Below, in pieces: positions 24,270 to 32,680 of a DNA stretch of 41,645 bases (position 1 is its first letter; the number at the start of each line of letters is the position of its first letter). A program made the position numbers and the translations under genes. The stretch covers positions 1 through 41,645 of the forward strand of contig NZ_BROC01000028.1 of assembly GCF_024345205.1 (NCBI RefSeq), in the 5' to 3' direction. The notes beneath the pieces were generated by a model that had not been told where the DNA came from, made no database searches, and saw nothing but the letters and a program-made list of their open reading frames with translations. This DNA is from Lapidilactobacillus luobeiensis (GTDB lineage: Bacteria; Bacillota; Bacilli; Lactobacillales; Lactobacillaceae).

Positions 24270-25064
24270 CTACTTGGTCGTCAGATAAATGCTTTGCAAA
24301 TCATGCAGGTCGTTTTGAGTTAATTTCAAGTCATTTGTTAAGAAATTGTGAACATTCCCGTAATTTTCTGTGATGTCGTCTTCAGCTTGGGCTAAATAAC
24401 CAGGTTCAACGACCCAAAAAGCTCGTGTATTGGCGATAGTGATCTCACTTTCACCTTTGGCACGTAAGCCAGCTAAAAAGTCATTCAAATAATCCTGTGT
24501 CACTGTATTTGTCAACAAATAATCGTGCCGGATCGTATCCGGATCGACTCCCAAAGCATTCAAAAAGAGATAAGCGCCAATGCCTGTTCGGTCCTTGCCG
24601 CCCGTACAATGGAAGAGCAAAGCCTGATCGTCTTGATCATTAGCCAAAAGTAAGGCAAAGAATTGGCGAAAAGCTTTCTGCGCGTGCGGGTCCGTGATAA
24701 GATTATGGTAGACCTTGATCATCTGTTGATAACCGGCGCGAGGATCTTTTTTCAGCGCGGCAGCGATTTGGGCGGCGCTTTCAGTGCTTCTTGTTTCATC
24801 AACGGCAAAAATCGGATTAAAGATATACTCTGCCTGTTCTGGAACGCGATCTGGTCCTTTTTCGACTTCATCACGGGAGCGAAAGTCAACGTCTTGACGA
24901 ACACCATAATCAGTGAGTAGTTGGCGATCGGCTGTGGAAAGGTCACAGAGATGACCGGCGCGAATTACTTTATGATATTTTAAATGGCGACCATCTTGGG
25001 TAGTGTAACCACCTAGTTCACGAAAGTTGTGCCCGTTTTCAACTTTTAAAAGGCGTGTTGTCAT
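24270..25064 (-). CDS. Protein tyrosine phosphatase (DSP/Tyr_phosphatase_3 family)
   Basis: A 264-aa cytoplasmic phosphatase. The signature loop FHCTGGKDRTG (CX5R, about residues 155-165) supplies the nucleophilic Cys and phosphate-binding Arg. The N-terminal HNFRELGGY and the DFRSRDEVEKGPDR segment are typical of the bacterial family with Listeria LipA and mycobacterial PtpB, some of which also hydrolyse phosphoinositides. Here it may act on phosphotyrosine or on another phospho-metabolite. Length and motifs are intact. The start is ATG with GAGG eight bases before it. Monocistronic, followed by a C-rich transcript end. Confidence 0.9.
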   Translation of the reverse strand: MTTRLLKVENGHNFRELGGYTTQDGRHLKYHKVIRAGHLCDLSTADRQLLTDYGVRQDVDFRSRDEVEKGPDRVPEQAEYIFNPIFAVDETRSTESAAQIAAALKKDPRAGYQQMIKVYHNLITDPHAQKAFRQFFALLLANDQDDQALLFHCTGGKDRTGIGAYLFLNALGVDPDTIRHDYLLTNTVTQDYLNDFLAGLRAKGESEITIANTRAFWVVEPGYLAQAEDDITENYGNVHNFLTNDLKLTQNDLHDLQSIYLTTK

Positions 25065-25180
25065 TAATAAAACCTCGCAATCACTTTATTGGGAACGTCT
25101 ATATCATAACAGAGAATCAGCGTCATGCAATTGCAAAAGTTGTTTTCGGGGATTATAAATGAAGAAATGGTAGGTGCACA

Positions 25181-26335
25181 ATGCGGATTTTAATGGCGAA
25201 TCAAGCGTTGACCGCAGATATTTCGGGCGCAGATAGTGGTCAGGCGATTCAAGAAGTGCTTCAAGCAGAGCAACAGGATCTGGAAATCGTTTCATTACCG
25301 TTCAATGGTGAGTTGGGTCAGATCATTGCGGGGATGCAACAGTGGCGTGAAGGCCGGTTAGCGGATTTTACTTTCTATGGACCGACCTGGGCTAGTACTC
25401 AGACGACTTATCTCGTGACGACATTACAGAATCGACGCACAGCGTTGATCGATACCACGAGTTTTAGCAATCCTCAGTTAAGTCAGACCTATGATAATCA
25501 CGATCTGTTTCACGCGTCCAGTTATGGCTTAGGTCAGCTGATCCTTGACGCCGTTACAAATGAAGCGCAAGAGATCGTTTTGATTTTGGGCGAAACGGGG
25601 ATGATCGACGGCGGCCTAGGTCTGCTACAAGCGCTAGGGGCGGTGATCACTGATGAAAGCGGCGACCCAATCCCAGTTGGGGAAAATCCACTGATCAATT
25701 TTGGCGCTATCGATCTGGCCAAGACGATCGAACTTTTGCAACCGGTCCATTTAACGATCTTGACTCAGGAACAAACGATCTATACTGGACATGAAAGTGG
25801 AATCGTTCGCGCTGGTAAGAAATTAGGTTTGCAATCAGAGCAAGTGGTGCGGCTTGATGTTCGTGCGGGCGCCTTCAATCGAATGTTACGGAACCTTTTT
25901 GATATCGATTTGACGCAGATCGTGGGTGCGGGCGCTGGTGGCGGGATCGCTGGGGCACTGGCTTGTTTAGGCGCGACGATCGAAAGTGATCCCTTTGCTT
26001 GGTTGCTACAGACGCTGGAGTTGCGCAAGATGATCGCGGGCTTTGATACCGCCTTGTTAACGACCGGCGCGGTCAATGCGACTTTTAAAGATTCGCTGAT
26101 CGCTCATCTTGCGGAAATGTGCGCGACTATGAAAGTGCCGACGATCTTGCAAACTTTGAGCCGAAGTCTCCCCTTATCAGCAACACCTTGGTCAACGGTT
26201 AGTATTATCGTGTTGCCATCATTGACTGGCTTGCAAGTTCCTCATTCTTTTGATGAGGTCAATCCGGGTCGGGCTGAATTACTACAAAGTTTAAGTGTGA
26301 GTACTCGAGAATTGCTTAAATTATTACAGGAATAA
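25181..26335 (+). CDS. Divergent glycerate-kinase-like protein
   Basis: A 384-aa protein with the overall plan of type I glycerate kinases (GlxK/GarK): a central DGGLGLLQALGA motif, SGIVRAGKKLGLQ, a glycine-rich GAGAGGGIAGALA, and a late GFDTALLTTGAVNATFKDSL. Compared with active kinases several motifs are altered. The N-terminal DSFK-type phosphate motif reads NQALTADISG, GGSATNDGG reads GETGMIDGG, and the TGEGxxDxQTxxGK segment lacks the Glu, Asp and Gln. It may have changed substrate or lost kinase activity. AGGTG precedes the ATG. It stands alone, divergent from the phosphatase gene. Confidence 0.75.
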   Translation: MRILMANQALTADISGADSGQAIQEVLQAEQQDLEIVSLPFNGELGQIIAGMQQWREGRLADFTFYGPTWASTQTTYLVTTLQNRRTALIDTTSFSNPQLSQTYDNHDLFHASSYGLGQLILDAVTNEAQEIVLILGETGMIDGGLGLLQALGAVITDESGDPIPVGENPLINFGAIDLAKTIELLQPVHLTILTQEQTIYTGHESGIVRAGKKLGLQSEQVVRLDVRAGAFNRMLRNLFDIDLTQIVGAGAGGGIAGALACLGATIESDPFAWLLQTLELRKMIAGFDTALLTTGAVNATFKDSLIAHLAEMCATMKVPTILQTLSRSLPLSATPWSTVSIIVLPSLTGLQVPHSFDEVNPGRAELLQSLSVSTRELLKLLQE

Positions 26336-26454
26336 AATGATTCTTAGCTAATCAAGGATCGGGATCAGAATCAGCGGACTGATACGTTTTCACGCTTGTT
26401 TCTTGTATTTCACGGCTTTTAAGTTTATGATTTTACTATAGATAAGGAAAGCGG

Positions 26455-26952
26455 GTGCTAAAAATGTTAGAGCAAGAATATCGTACGATCTTGGTTCCAG
26501 TTGATGGCTCGCCAGAGGCTGAATTGGCCTTCAATAAGGCTAAGCGAGTGGCTCAAGCAAATGGCGCGCATTTAGATTTATTGACAGTCTTAGATACGAA
26601 ACAATTTGTTGGTAATTACGGCGGTGGCCTGACCGGTGACGCTATTTATCAAATTTCAGAAGATGCGCAGAGTTATTTAGAGAATCTGCGCGCGGCAACG
26701 ATCGAACGTGATGGTTTGAAAGATATTGGTATCCATGTCCGTTTCGGCAATCCTAAAGTCGTCATCGCGAAGGATTTTCCCCGGGACCATCACACTGATC
26801 TGATCATGATCGGCGCCACGGGTTTAAATGCGGTCGAACGGGTCCTCGTTGGTTCCGTCACCGAGTATGTCAATCGCCAAGCGCCTTGCGATGTTTTGAT
26901 CGTGCGTACTGATCTGGAGAATAAGTTTCAAGGACGTCGGCGCAAGAAGTAG
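26455..26952 (+). CDS. Universal stress protein UspA-like
   Basis: A 165-aa single-domain Usp with the Rossmann-like nucleotide-binding fold. The early ILVPVDGSPEAELAF and the late GATGLNAVERVLVGSVTEYV (G-2x-G-9x-G-S/T) form the ATP-binding site. The C-terminus is unusually basic (GRRRKK). GTG 26455 is six bases after AAGGA and is preferred on spacing; ATG 26464 (three residues shorter) also fits homologues. Role: stress survival through an unknown binding partner. Confidence 0.88.
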   Translation: MLKMLEQEYRTILVPVDGSPEAELAFNKAKRVAQANGAHLDLLTVLDTKQFVGNYGGGLTGDAIYQISEDAQSYLENLRAATIERDGLKDIGIHVRFGNPKVVIAKDFPRDHHTDLIMIGATGLNAVERVLVGSVTEYVNRQAPCDVLIVRTDLENKFQGRRRKK

Positions 26953-27040
26953 TTAGTCGCGCCATAATAAATACAGTTGGGCCCGCGACACTAGCAATAG
27001 CTGTGTGAAAAAGTTTTCTGATCATTAGTAGCCGCTATTC

Positions 27041-27074
27041 GTGATTACTTTCTGGTAAAATAGAAAGTAATCAC
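27041..27074 (+). promoter_or_regulatory. Perfect 13-bp inverted repeat over the tag promoter
   Basis: GTGATTACTTTCT (27041-27053) and its exact complement (27062-27074) flank GGTAAAAT, whose TAAAAT (27056-27061) is a likely -10. The ribosome binding site GGAGG (27079-27083) starts five bases later. It could be a repressor operator or, if transcribed from further upstream, a hairpin close to the translation start. Confidence 0.6.
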
Positions 27075-27091
27075 GGACGGAGGCTTTTTTG

Positions 27092-27646
27092 ATGGCAGAA
27101 TGTTCTTGGGCGCATCAGTCGCCTGAATTACAGGTGTATCATGATCATATTTGGGGTAAACCGGTCACCGATGAACAACAATTGTTTAAGCGGCTCTGTC
27201 TGGAAACTTATCAGGCGGGTTTGAGTTGGCAAACTGTTTTGAATAAGCAAGCGGCTTTCGCCGAGGACTTCCACGACTTTGAATTGGTCAAGGTCGCAGC
27301 GATGACGACGAAGGAACTGGAACAGATCTTACAAGATCCCCGGATCATTCGGAATCGCTTGAAAATAGCGGCAACAGTTAATAATGCTCAAGCAGTGTTA
27401 CGGCTAGATAGTGAAGGCGAATTTAGTTCACTGAGCACTTATCTCTGGCATTTTGTTGACGGTCAGCCGCTCATTGCCTACCCGATGACTGAGCAAGAGG
27501 TGCCCAGCACCTCACCATTAGCTCAGCAGATTGCTCGAGATCTTAAGAGAAGGGGCTTTAAATTCGTGGGACCAACGATCGTCTATTCGTGGTTACAAGC
27601 GGTTGGCATTGTGAATGATCATTTAGTTGGTTGCCCCGCAAAATAA
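27092..27646 (+). CDS. tag: DNA-3-methyladenine glycosylase I
   Basis: A 184-aa base-excision repair enzyme that removes 3-methyladenine from alkylated DNA. The family's zinc site is present: Cys in MAECSW, His in YHDHIWG, and His/Cys in the C-terminal NDHLVGC. The recognition helix region LCLETYQAGLSWQTVLNKQ with its catalytic Glu is intact. ATG 27092 is preferred (GGAGG eight bases upstream); a TTG three bases earlier is in frame. Single gene behind a striking inverted repeat. Confidence 0.95.
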   Translation: MAECSWAHQSPELQVYHDHIWGKPVTDEQQLFKRLCLETYQAGLSWQTVLNKQAAFAEDFHDFELVKVAAMTTKELEQILQDPRIIRNRLKIAATVNNAQAVLRLDSEGEFSSLSTYLWHFVDGQPLIAYPMTEQEVPSTSPLAQQIARDLKRRGFKFVGPTIVYSWLQAVGIVNDHLVGCPAK

Positions 27647-27686
27647 GTCGGCTTGATCAATTTATCTTTAAGTTTCACGCAAATAG

Positions 27687-27776
27687 TTGATAAATATATA
27701 TAAAAGACGTATTATTTAACTTGGTTGTATATTTCTTATTGTGATATAAATCAGTGGGGGCCTGGCCCCCATTTTT
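27687..27776 (+). promoter_or_regulatory. Promoter and terminator 40 bp apart, possible attenuator or tiny RNA
   Basis: TTGATA (27687-27692), a 17-bp spacer and TATTAT (27710-27715) are followed by a GC hairpin TGGGGG/CCCCCA (27755-27771) and five T. The hairpin may simply end the tag transcript; if the promoter is real, a transcript of about 55 nt results, or attenuation of the first diguanylate cyclase gene. Confidence 0.4.
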
Positions 27777-27907
27777 CGTATCGACACATTTATGTATGGC
27801 TAATATCGGAACCTGAGTGATCGCTGAAGAATAGCATTTATGGCGGCTAGATCGGTTGATCGATCCGTTTTGCTAAGATTGCTCAGTAAGCCAATGAGGA
27901 AGGAAAC

Positions 27908-29059
27908 ATGATTGAAATTAGTGGTGTGACGTTGATCGTCATGGAATTACTGACTATTTTTGGCACATTATTTATTTTTCAATATGTCGGTAATGTTTAT
28001 ACGCGGCGACACTCAAACGATGTGGTTTGGGTCGGCAAGATGGATTGGCAGTTGCGTTTACTGACTGCGATCCTGTTCAGCGTCGTGGGGATCCTCCTAG
28101 TCCTTTTTCAGAAGTTGACCGCCAGTGATCCACGTACTTCGGTCAATCTCGTGATCGCTTCGATGATTATGATCACGATGTTTGTTGGTTATGATGTCGT
28201 CGTGATCGCCTTTGATATCACGGCACTTTTTTACTTTATTATTCATGGGATCGATCCCGGCACGCTGGCCTATGTGGTTTTTTATTCGCTACTATTTATC
28301 GCTGTTTTACTGATCGGTGAACAAAATAAGCTGGGGCCTTGGCTGAAGCTTTTGATCTTCAACGCCAGCGGGGCGGTTTATTGGGTGACGACCTACCTGT
28401 TCTATGCTTATATTACGCGGCAGTTAAAAATGACGCCGCAGCGTTTAAGCTATTACATTCTTCAAATGGTCATTTTGATCTCAGTGCCGTATATCGTCGC
28501 ATATTCGATGCAACAGAATCAATTATCCGTATTTAAACGGACTCAAGAAGTCTATCTTGATGGGCTGACTAATGTTTATAATTACCATGCTTTTAACTTA
28601 AATTTGGAACATGCTTTCCAACACAGTAAAGAGAAAAAGTTAGCGTTGTCGATGATGGTTTTAGATCTGGATCATTTCAAGACGATCAATGACACCTATG
28701 GACATTTGGCGGGGAATTTTATTTTGGTCCATTTCTGCGAAGTGGTCCGTGATCAATTCCCTAGTGGCAGTGATTACAAGCTTTATCGGATCGGCGGCGA
28801 GGAATTCGCGATTATTTTCACGGAGGCTGACCGGTCAGTAGCATTACAGTTGGCAGAGAAAATCGAAGCGAATGTTCGTGAAGAGGACTTTATTTACAAA
28901 GAAACACGGATCCCCTTGACCTTTTCGGGAGGTCTTAGTGAAGTCGTTGGCGCTGATGGGACTTCACGTGAATTCTATGATCGCGTTGATGGACTGACTT
29001 ATTTAGCCAAGCAAAATGGTCGCGACCAAATCGTCACGCGCATGACTAGCGGCGATTGA
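27908..29059 (+). CDS. Membrane diguanylate cyclase 1 (GGDEF)
   Basis: A 383-aa protein: six membrane segments in residues 1-205, then a GGDEF domain (about 215-380). The signature RIGGEEF is near residue 298 (GGEEF, compatible with activity), the metal-binding LDLDHFKTINDTYGH is intact, and the Y(L)DGLTNVYNYHAFN start is typical. No RxxD inhibitory site precedes GGEEF. It would make c-di-GMP from GTP. The N-terminal membrane domain is not MHYT, MASE or 7TMR as far as I can tell. AAGGAAGGAAAC precedes the ATG. The next gene is a close paralogue. Confidence 0.9.
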   Translation: MIEISGVTLIVMELLTIFGTLFIFQYVGNVYTRRHSNDVVWVGKMDWQLRLLTAILFSVVGILLVLFQKLTASDPRTSVNLVIASMIMITMFVGYDVVVIAFDITALFYFIIHGIDPGTLAYVVFYSLLFIAVLLIGEQNKLGPWLKLLIFNASGAVYWVTTYLFYAYITRQLKMTPQRLSYYILQMVILISVPYIVAYSMQQNQLSVFKRTQEVYLDGLTNVYNYHAFNLNLEHAFQHSKEKKLALSMMVLDLDHFKTINDTYGHLAGNFILVHFCEVVRDQFPSGSDYKLYRIGGEEFAIIFTEADRSVALQLAEKIEANVREEDFIYKETRIPLTFSGGLSEVVGADGTSREFYDRVDGLTYLAKQNGRDQIVTRMTSGD

Positions 29060-29200
29060 TCGTTGTTTGGTTGATGCCGGCAAACGCGCCGGTGATCATC
29101 GTCTCATCAGTCAGGTGATCGATCGGTCATTGAGTCATTGAAGCTTGTCACGAATAGAGCGGCGGAAAAAATTGAGTTAGTTTTTACTGGAGTTGTCGAG

Positions 29201-30445
29201 ATGATACGCATCAATAGCAATGGCTTTGCCTTTTTAGAGCTACTGATCATTTTTGGGATTTTCTTTCTTTTTCAATTTTTAAGTAACAGTTATACCTCAC
29301 GGCACACGAATGAGGCTGTTTGGGTCGGCAAAATGGATTGGCGGTTGCGCGCATTAGCCGTCACTTTTTTTGCGGCGGTCGGGTTGATCATGTTTGTTTT
29401 TCAGAAGTATAATCACGCATCGCCAATGTCCTTGGTCAATTTAAAAATGGTCACCCTGATTTTGGTCATGATGTTTGTGAGTAATGATGTGGTAATCATT
29501 GCCTTTGATGTGATCGTCTTGGGTTATCTGGTTTTTCGAGGCGTCAATCCTCATTCCTTATTCTACATTGCGATCTATTTCGTCATGTTTCTGATTATTT
29601 TACTGATCGGTAATAGTTCGAAAATCAAGCATTGGTTCGTTCGCCTATTGTTCTTCAATATCACGGGATTATTGTTCTGGGTCGGTTATTATAGTTACAA
29701 CGTATTGATCGCTAAGATCTATACTGTCAGTTTTCAGACTATTTTAGCTTACATGGGTCAAATGGTGCTGCTGATCTCGATTCCTTATACGGTCTCGTAT
29801 TCGATGCAGCAGAATCAGGAAATGATTTTCAAACGCACGCAGGAAGCCTATCTAGATGGTTTGACCCATGTTTATAATTATCACGCGTTCAACTTGAATA
29901 TCGAACATACTTTCCAACGTAGTCAAGAAAAAAAACTGCCGATGAGTATGATGATCATGGATCTGGATCATTTTAAATCAGTTAATGATACTTATGGTCA
30001 TTTGGCGGGAAACTATGTTTTGGTGCACTTCTGCGCGATCGTCGTTGGGGTGATCAAAAGCAACGCTGATATCGCCGTTTATCGGATCGGCGGTGAGGAG
30101 TTCGCAGTGGTCTTTACGGGGACTTCATTACCATCGGCTCTGGCGGTGTCCAATCGGATCATGGCCGCTGTGCGCGCTGCTGAATTTGTTTATAAGGACG
30201 CGAAGATCCCGTTGACTTTCTCGGCAGGACTAACTGAGTTGCAAGCGCAGGATGAAACTTCCAAACAGTTTTTTGACCGCGCTGATATTTTGACTTACAC
30301 AGCCAAGCGTCATGGTGGCGACCAGATCGTCACTGAAAGCCACGATCTAGCAAGCACCGCTGCTGAGAATATGGCCGCAAAAATAACTGCGGCAGACACT
30401 TTGGCAGCGGCTCGCGAACACTCGGAAACAGAAACAGAGCGATGA
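29201..30445 (+). CDS. Membrane diguanylate cyclase 2 (GGDEF), tandem paralogue
   Basis: 414 aa. It aligns along its length with the preceding cyclase: SRHTNEAVWVGKMDW against RRHSNDVVWVGKMDW in the first loop, the same six-helix region, then LDLDHFKSVNDTYGH and RIGGEEF. The I-site is also absent. It differs by a roughly 40-residue Ala/Thr/Glu-rich C-terminal tail. ATG 29201 is preferred: GGAG is eight bases upstream, and the N-terminus then lines up with its paralogue; the frame extends 21 codons further upstream. Two cyclases from one duplication suggest distinct signals or heterodimers. Confidence 0.9.
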   Translation: MIRINSNGFAFLELLIIFGIFFLFQFLSNSYTSRHTNEAVWVGKMDWRLRALAVTFFAAVGLIMFVFQKYNHASPMSLVNLKMVTLILVMMFVSNDVVIIAFDVIVLGYLVFRGVNPHSLFYIAIYFVMFLIILLIGNSSKIKHWFVRLLFFNITGLLFWVGYYSYNVLIAKIYTVSFQTILAYMGQMVLLISIPYTVSYSMQQNQEMIFKRTQEAYLDGLTHVYNYHAFNLNIEHTFQRSQEKKLPMSMMIMDLDHFKSVNDTYGHLAGNYVLVHFCAIVVGVIKSNADIAVYRIGGEEFAVVFTGTSLPSALAVSNRIMAAVRAAEFVYKDAKIPLTFSAGLTELQAQDETSKQFFDRADILTYTAKRHGGDQIVTESHDLASTAAENMAAKITAADTLAAAREHSETETER

Positions 30446-30518
30446 TTTCGCAATAACGTTATTTTACGCTGTAGCGCAGCTGATGACCTGATCTAAAAAT
30501 TCAAAAATGAGTCATTGA

Positions 30519-30546
30519 TAGACAGTCCCGACTTCCATGCTATACT
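30519..30546 (+). promoter_or_regulatory. Promoter of the CDF exporter gene
   Basis: TAGACA (30519-30524), 16-bp spacer, TATACT (30541-30546) with extended TGC. An approximately 175-nt leader follows, with hairpin CAGCTAT/ATAGCTG (about 30565-30581); no known metal riboswitch was recognised. Confidence 0.5.
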
Positions 30547-30726
30547 GGAAACTAAGCAATGGTCAGCTATTTTATAGCTGATGTTTAGCTTTTTAAGTGA
30601 TCATGGTGAGCAGTGGCTGTTTTTTGCTTAAGTGTTTTTCACCTGAGTTGGTCGACTGGCAGGCGTTAGGCGCAAAGCAAACAAACGCTGACCATAGATC
30701 GACTGTTTTACTGGAGGCGAATTGGG

Positions 30727-31914
30727 ATGAAATTGCTATTAAAATGGTTGGCGCAACGCAATCGGCATCGTTCTGCACTGGAACGCCGGGCAAACTATGG
30801 CTTCTTTGCCGGGTTAGTCGGGATCATTTCCAATTTGATTTTGTTTGCGCTTAAAATCGTGATCGGCTTGATCTCAGGAAGCATCGCGATCATTACCGAC
30901 GCCGTCAATAACTTGTCAGACATGTTATCGTCGATCGTTACTGTGATCGGGTTTAAAATGGCTGAGAAAAAGCCTGATCATGACCACCCTTATGGTCATG
31001 AGCGTTCTGAAACGATCGCCGGATTTTTGATCTCGATGGTGATCCTCTTTGTCGGTTTCGAGTTTACGATCACTTCGGTAAAAAAAATCATCACACCGGT
31101 CGCGGTGACCTATGCGCCGGCGATTTATGTGATCTTAGGACTGTCGATCGCCTTGAAAATGTGGCAAGTCATGTTTTACCATCAAGTTGGCAAGACGATC
31201 GACTCGTTGACTTTGGTAGCGACTGCTAAAGATAGTCAAAATGATGTGTATACCACGATCGCGGTTTTGTTATCGGCGATCATCCAAAATTTAACTGGCT
31301 GGCATTTGGATGGCTATGTTGGGTTAGCCGTGGCCATCTATATCCTGATCAGTGCAATCACGATGATCCGCTCCTTTATCAGTTCATTGTTGGGGCATCA
31401 GCCGGAAGACGCGCTATTAGCGAAAATGACCACGTTATTAGATGATTCCACGGCGATCTTAGGGTATCATGATCTGATGGTGCATCAATATGGTCCAAAT
31501 AGTATTTTCGCGACGGTCCATATCGAGTTAGACAGTGGTTGGTCCTTGAATCACGCCCATAAAGTGATCGATAAGATCGAACATGATTTTTGGCATCAAC
31601 AACATATCCATATGGTTTGTCATGTGGACCCGATCGATATCCGTAGCCGCAAGTCAGCTAAGATCTACGAAGCGGTCCAAATGGTGATCGCGCATTATCG
31701 GTTAGGCTTGCAGACGCATGATTTTCATGTGGAACGTTTGGTCAATGGGGATCATCTGATCCAATTCGATGTGATCGTTCCTGATTCTGTCAAAGTCAGT
31801 GACGATGAGCTCTTAGTGGGCATCAACCACGATCTACGCAAGATCCTCGGCGATGTCACCGCTGAGATCACTTTTGACCATAATTACGCGATGCATGACC
31901 ATACTTTGATTTGA
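30727..31914 (+). CDS. Cation diffusion facilitator metal exporter
   Basis: A 395-aa protein of the CDF family, which exports Zn2+, Mn2+, Fe2+ or Co2+ against H+. Six helices in residues 25-225 carry the metal site residues in SIAIITDAVNNLSDML and in ATAKDSQNDVYTT. HDHPYGHERSETIA is the family loop signature. A ferredoxin-like cytoplasmic domain (about 230-300) follows, then an extra C-terminal segment of about 90 residues (HDFHVERL...HNYAMHDH) that lengthens it beyond the usual 300 aa; such long members occur in LAB and are often tied to manganese. GGAGG precedes the ATG. Confidence 0.92.
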   Translation: MKLLLKWLAQRNRHRSALERRANYGFFAGLVGIISNLILFALKIVIGLISGSIAIITDAVNNLSDMLSSIVTVIGFKMAEKKPDHDHPYGHERSETIAGFLISMVILFVGFEFTITSVKKIITPVAVTYAPAIYVILGLSIALKMWQVMFYHQVGKTIDSLTLVATAKDSQNDVYTTIAVLLSAIIQNLTGWHLDGYVGLAVAIYILISAITMIRSFISSLLGHQPEDALLAKMTTLLDDSTAILGYHDLMVHQYGPNSIFATVHIELDSGWSLNHAHKVIDKIEHDFWHQQHIHMVCHVDPIDIRSRKSAKIYEAVQMVIAHYRLGLQTHDFHVERLVNGDHLIQFDVIVPDSVKVSDDELLVGINHDLRKILGDVTAEITFDHNYAMHDHTLI

Positions 31915-32037
31915 CCCCTTAGGCCCAGCGCGCTAAAGCCCAGCACTGTTGCGTGGCGCTTTTGGCTTTGAGGGTTGTTTCTTAACAGCGAGACAAGTAA
32001 AATGAATAACGGATAGATATTTTAGGAGGATCAAGTG

Positions 32038-32529
32038 ATGGAACGTGAAGCAATCAAACAATATGCCGATTGGCTACAAACAAATACCAATGAGATCGTT
32101 GCTCAGAAAATCAAATTTGACGCAGAGCAGGTTTATCGACTGATCGATAGTCTGCACGTTTTTGATCAGTCGGTGACGTCTTTCTTGACGATGACCCAAG
32201 AAACTTATTATCGGACGATCTCTGATCATAAACTAACGCTCCAAGGCGAACGAGACGCAATGAATAAGTTACAAGATCGGGTCTTAGTCAATCATGTTGA
32301 CGGAGCGTTGGCGGCTGGTGAGATCCATTTTGAATATAATCATGAAGATAGCTATGCTGAGGGCTATTCGCCCCGTAAAGATCTGCAGATCATTGCTTAT
32401 AGCTTTAAAGTGTTGGGTGCCGTTGTGGCGATCAGCAATACGGAATTGGTCCGTCAGCACTTATCTAAAGATGCGGCGATCAGTATCGCCTTGGCGGCTG
32501 ATGCTTTGACGCATTGGCAAGAAGCTTAG
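32038..32529 (+). CDS. Hypothetical soluble helical protein
   Basis: 163 aa, no signal peptide or membrane helix. The N-terminal half is predicted mostly helical (AIKQYADWLQTNTNEIVAQKI...). A central acidic HFEYNHEDSYAEGYSPRKD stretch precedes an Ala/Leu-rich C-terminal helix pair. ATG 32038 is preferred (AGGAGG eight bases upstream) over the adjoining GTG 32035. It has its own terminator. I do not recognise it; a standalone cytoplasmic protein in LAB. Confidence 0.75.
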   Translation: MEREAIKQYADWLQTNTNEIVAQKIKFDAEQVYRLIDSLHVFDQSVTSFLTMTQETYYRTISDHKLTLQGERDAMNKLQDRVLVNHVDGALAAGEIHFEYNHEDSYAEGYSPRKDLQIIAYSFKVLGAVVAISNTELVRQHLSKDAAISIALAADALTHWQEA

Positions 32530-32548
32530 CCTGATAGTTTATTGATTG

Positions 32549-32574
32549 AACGTCCCGATGTGGGGCGTTTTTTT
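32549..32574 (+). terminator. Terminator of the hypothetical protein gene
   Basis: AACGTCCC/GGGGCGTT stem, five-base loop, then T-run. Confidence 0.8.
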
Positions 32575-32630
32575 GTTGCGGGAAATTATCCATTCTCGCT
32601 CTGCGTGATCGCAGCGACCTAGCCGGCAAC

Positions 32631-32664
32631 AAAAAAGCTCGTCAGAGGATTTCTCTAACGAGCT
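32631..32664 (-). terminator. Terminator of the opp operon
   Basis: AGCTCGTTAGAG (minus strand) pairs with CTCTGACGAGCT, followed by six T, 17 bp after the oppF stop. Confidence 0.85.
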
Positions 32665-32680
32665 GGTGATAATAAGTAGC

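Noticed and set aside
30597-30854. 85-codon frame overlapping the start of the CDF exporter
   Set aside because: Out of frame with the exporter, no ribosome binding site, and the exporter's own GGAGG/ATG is convincing.
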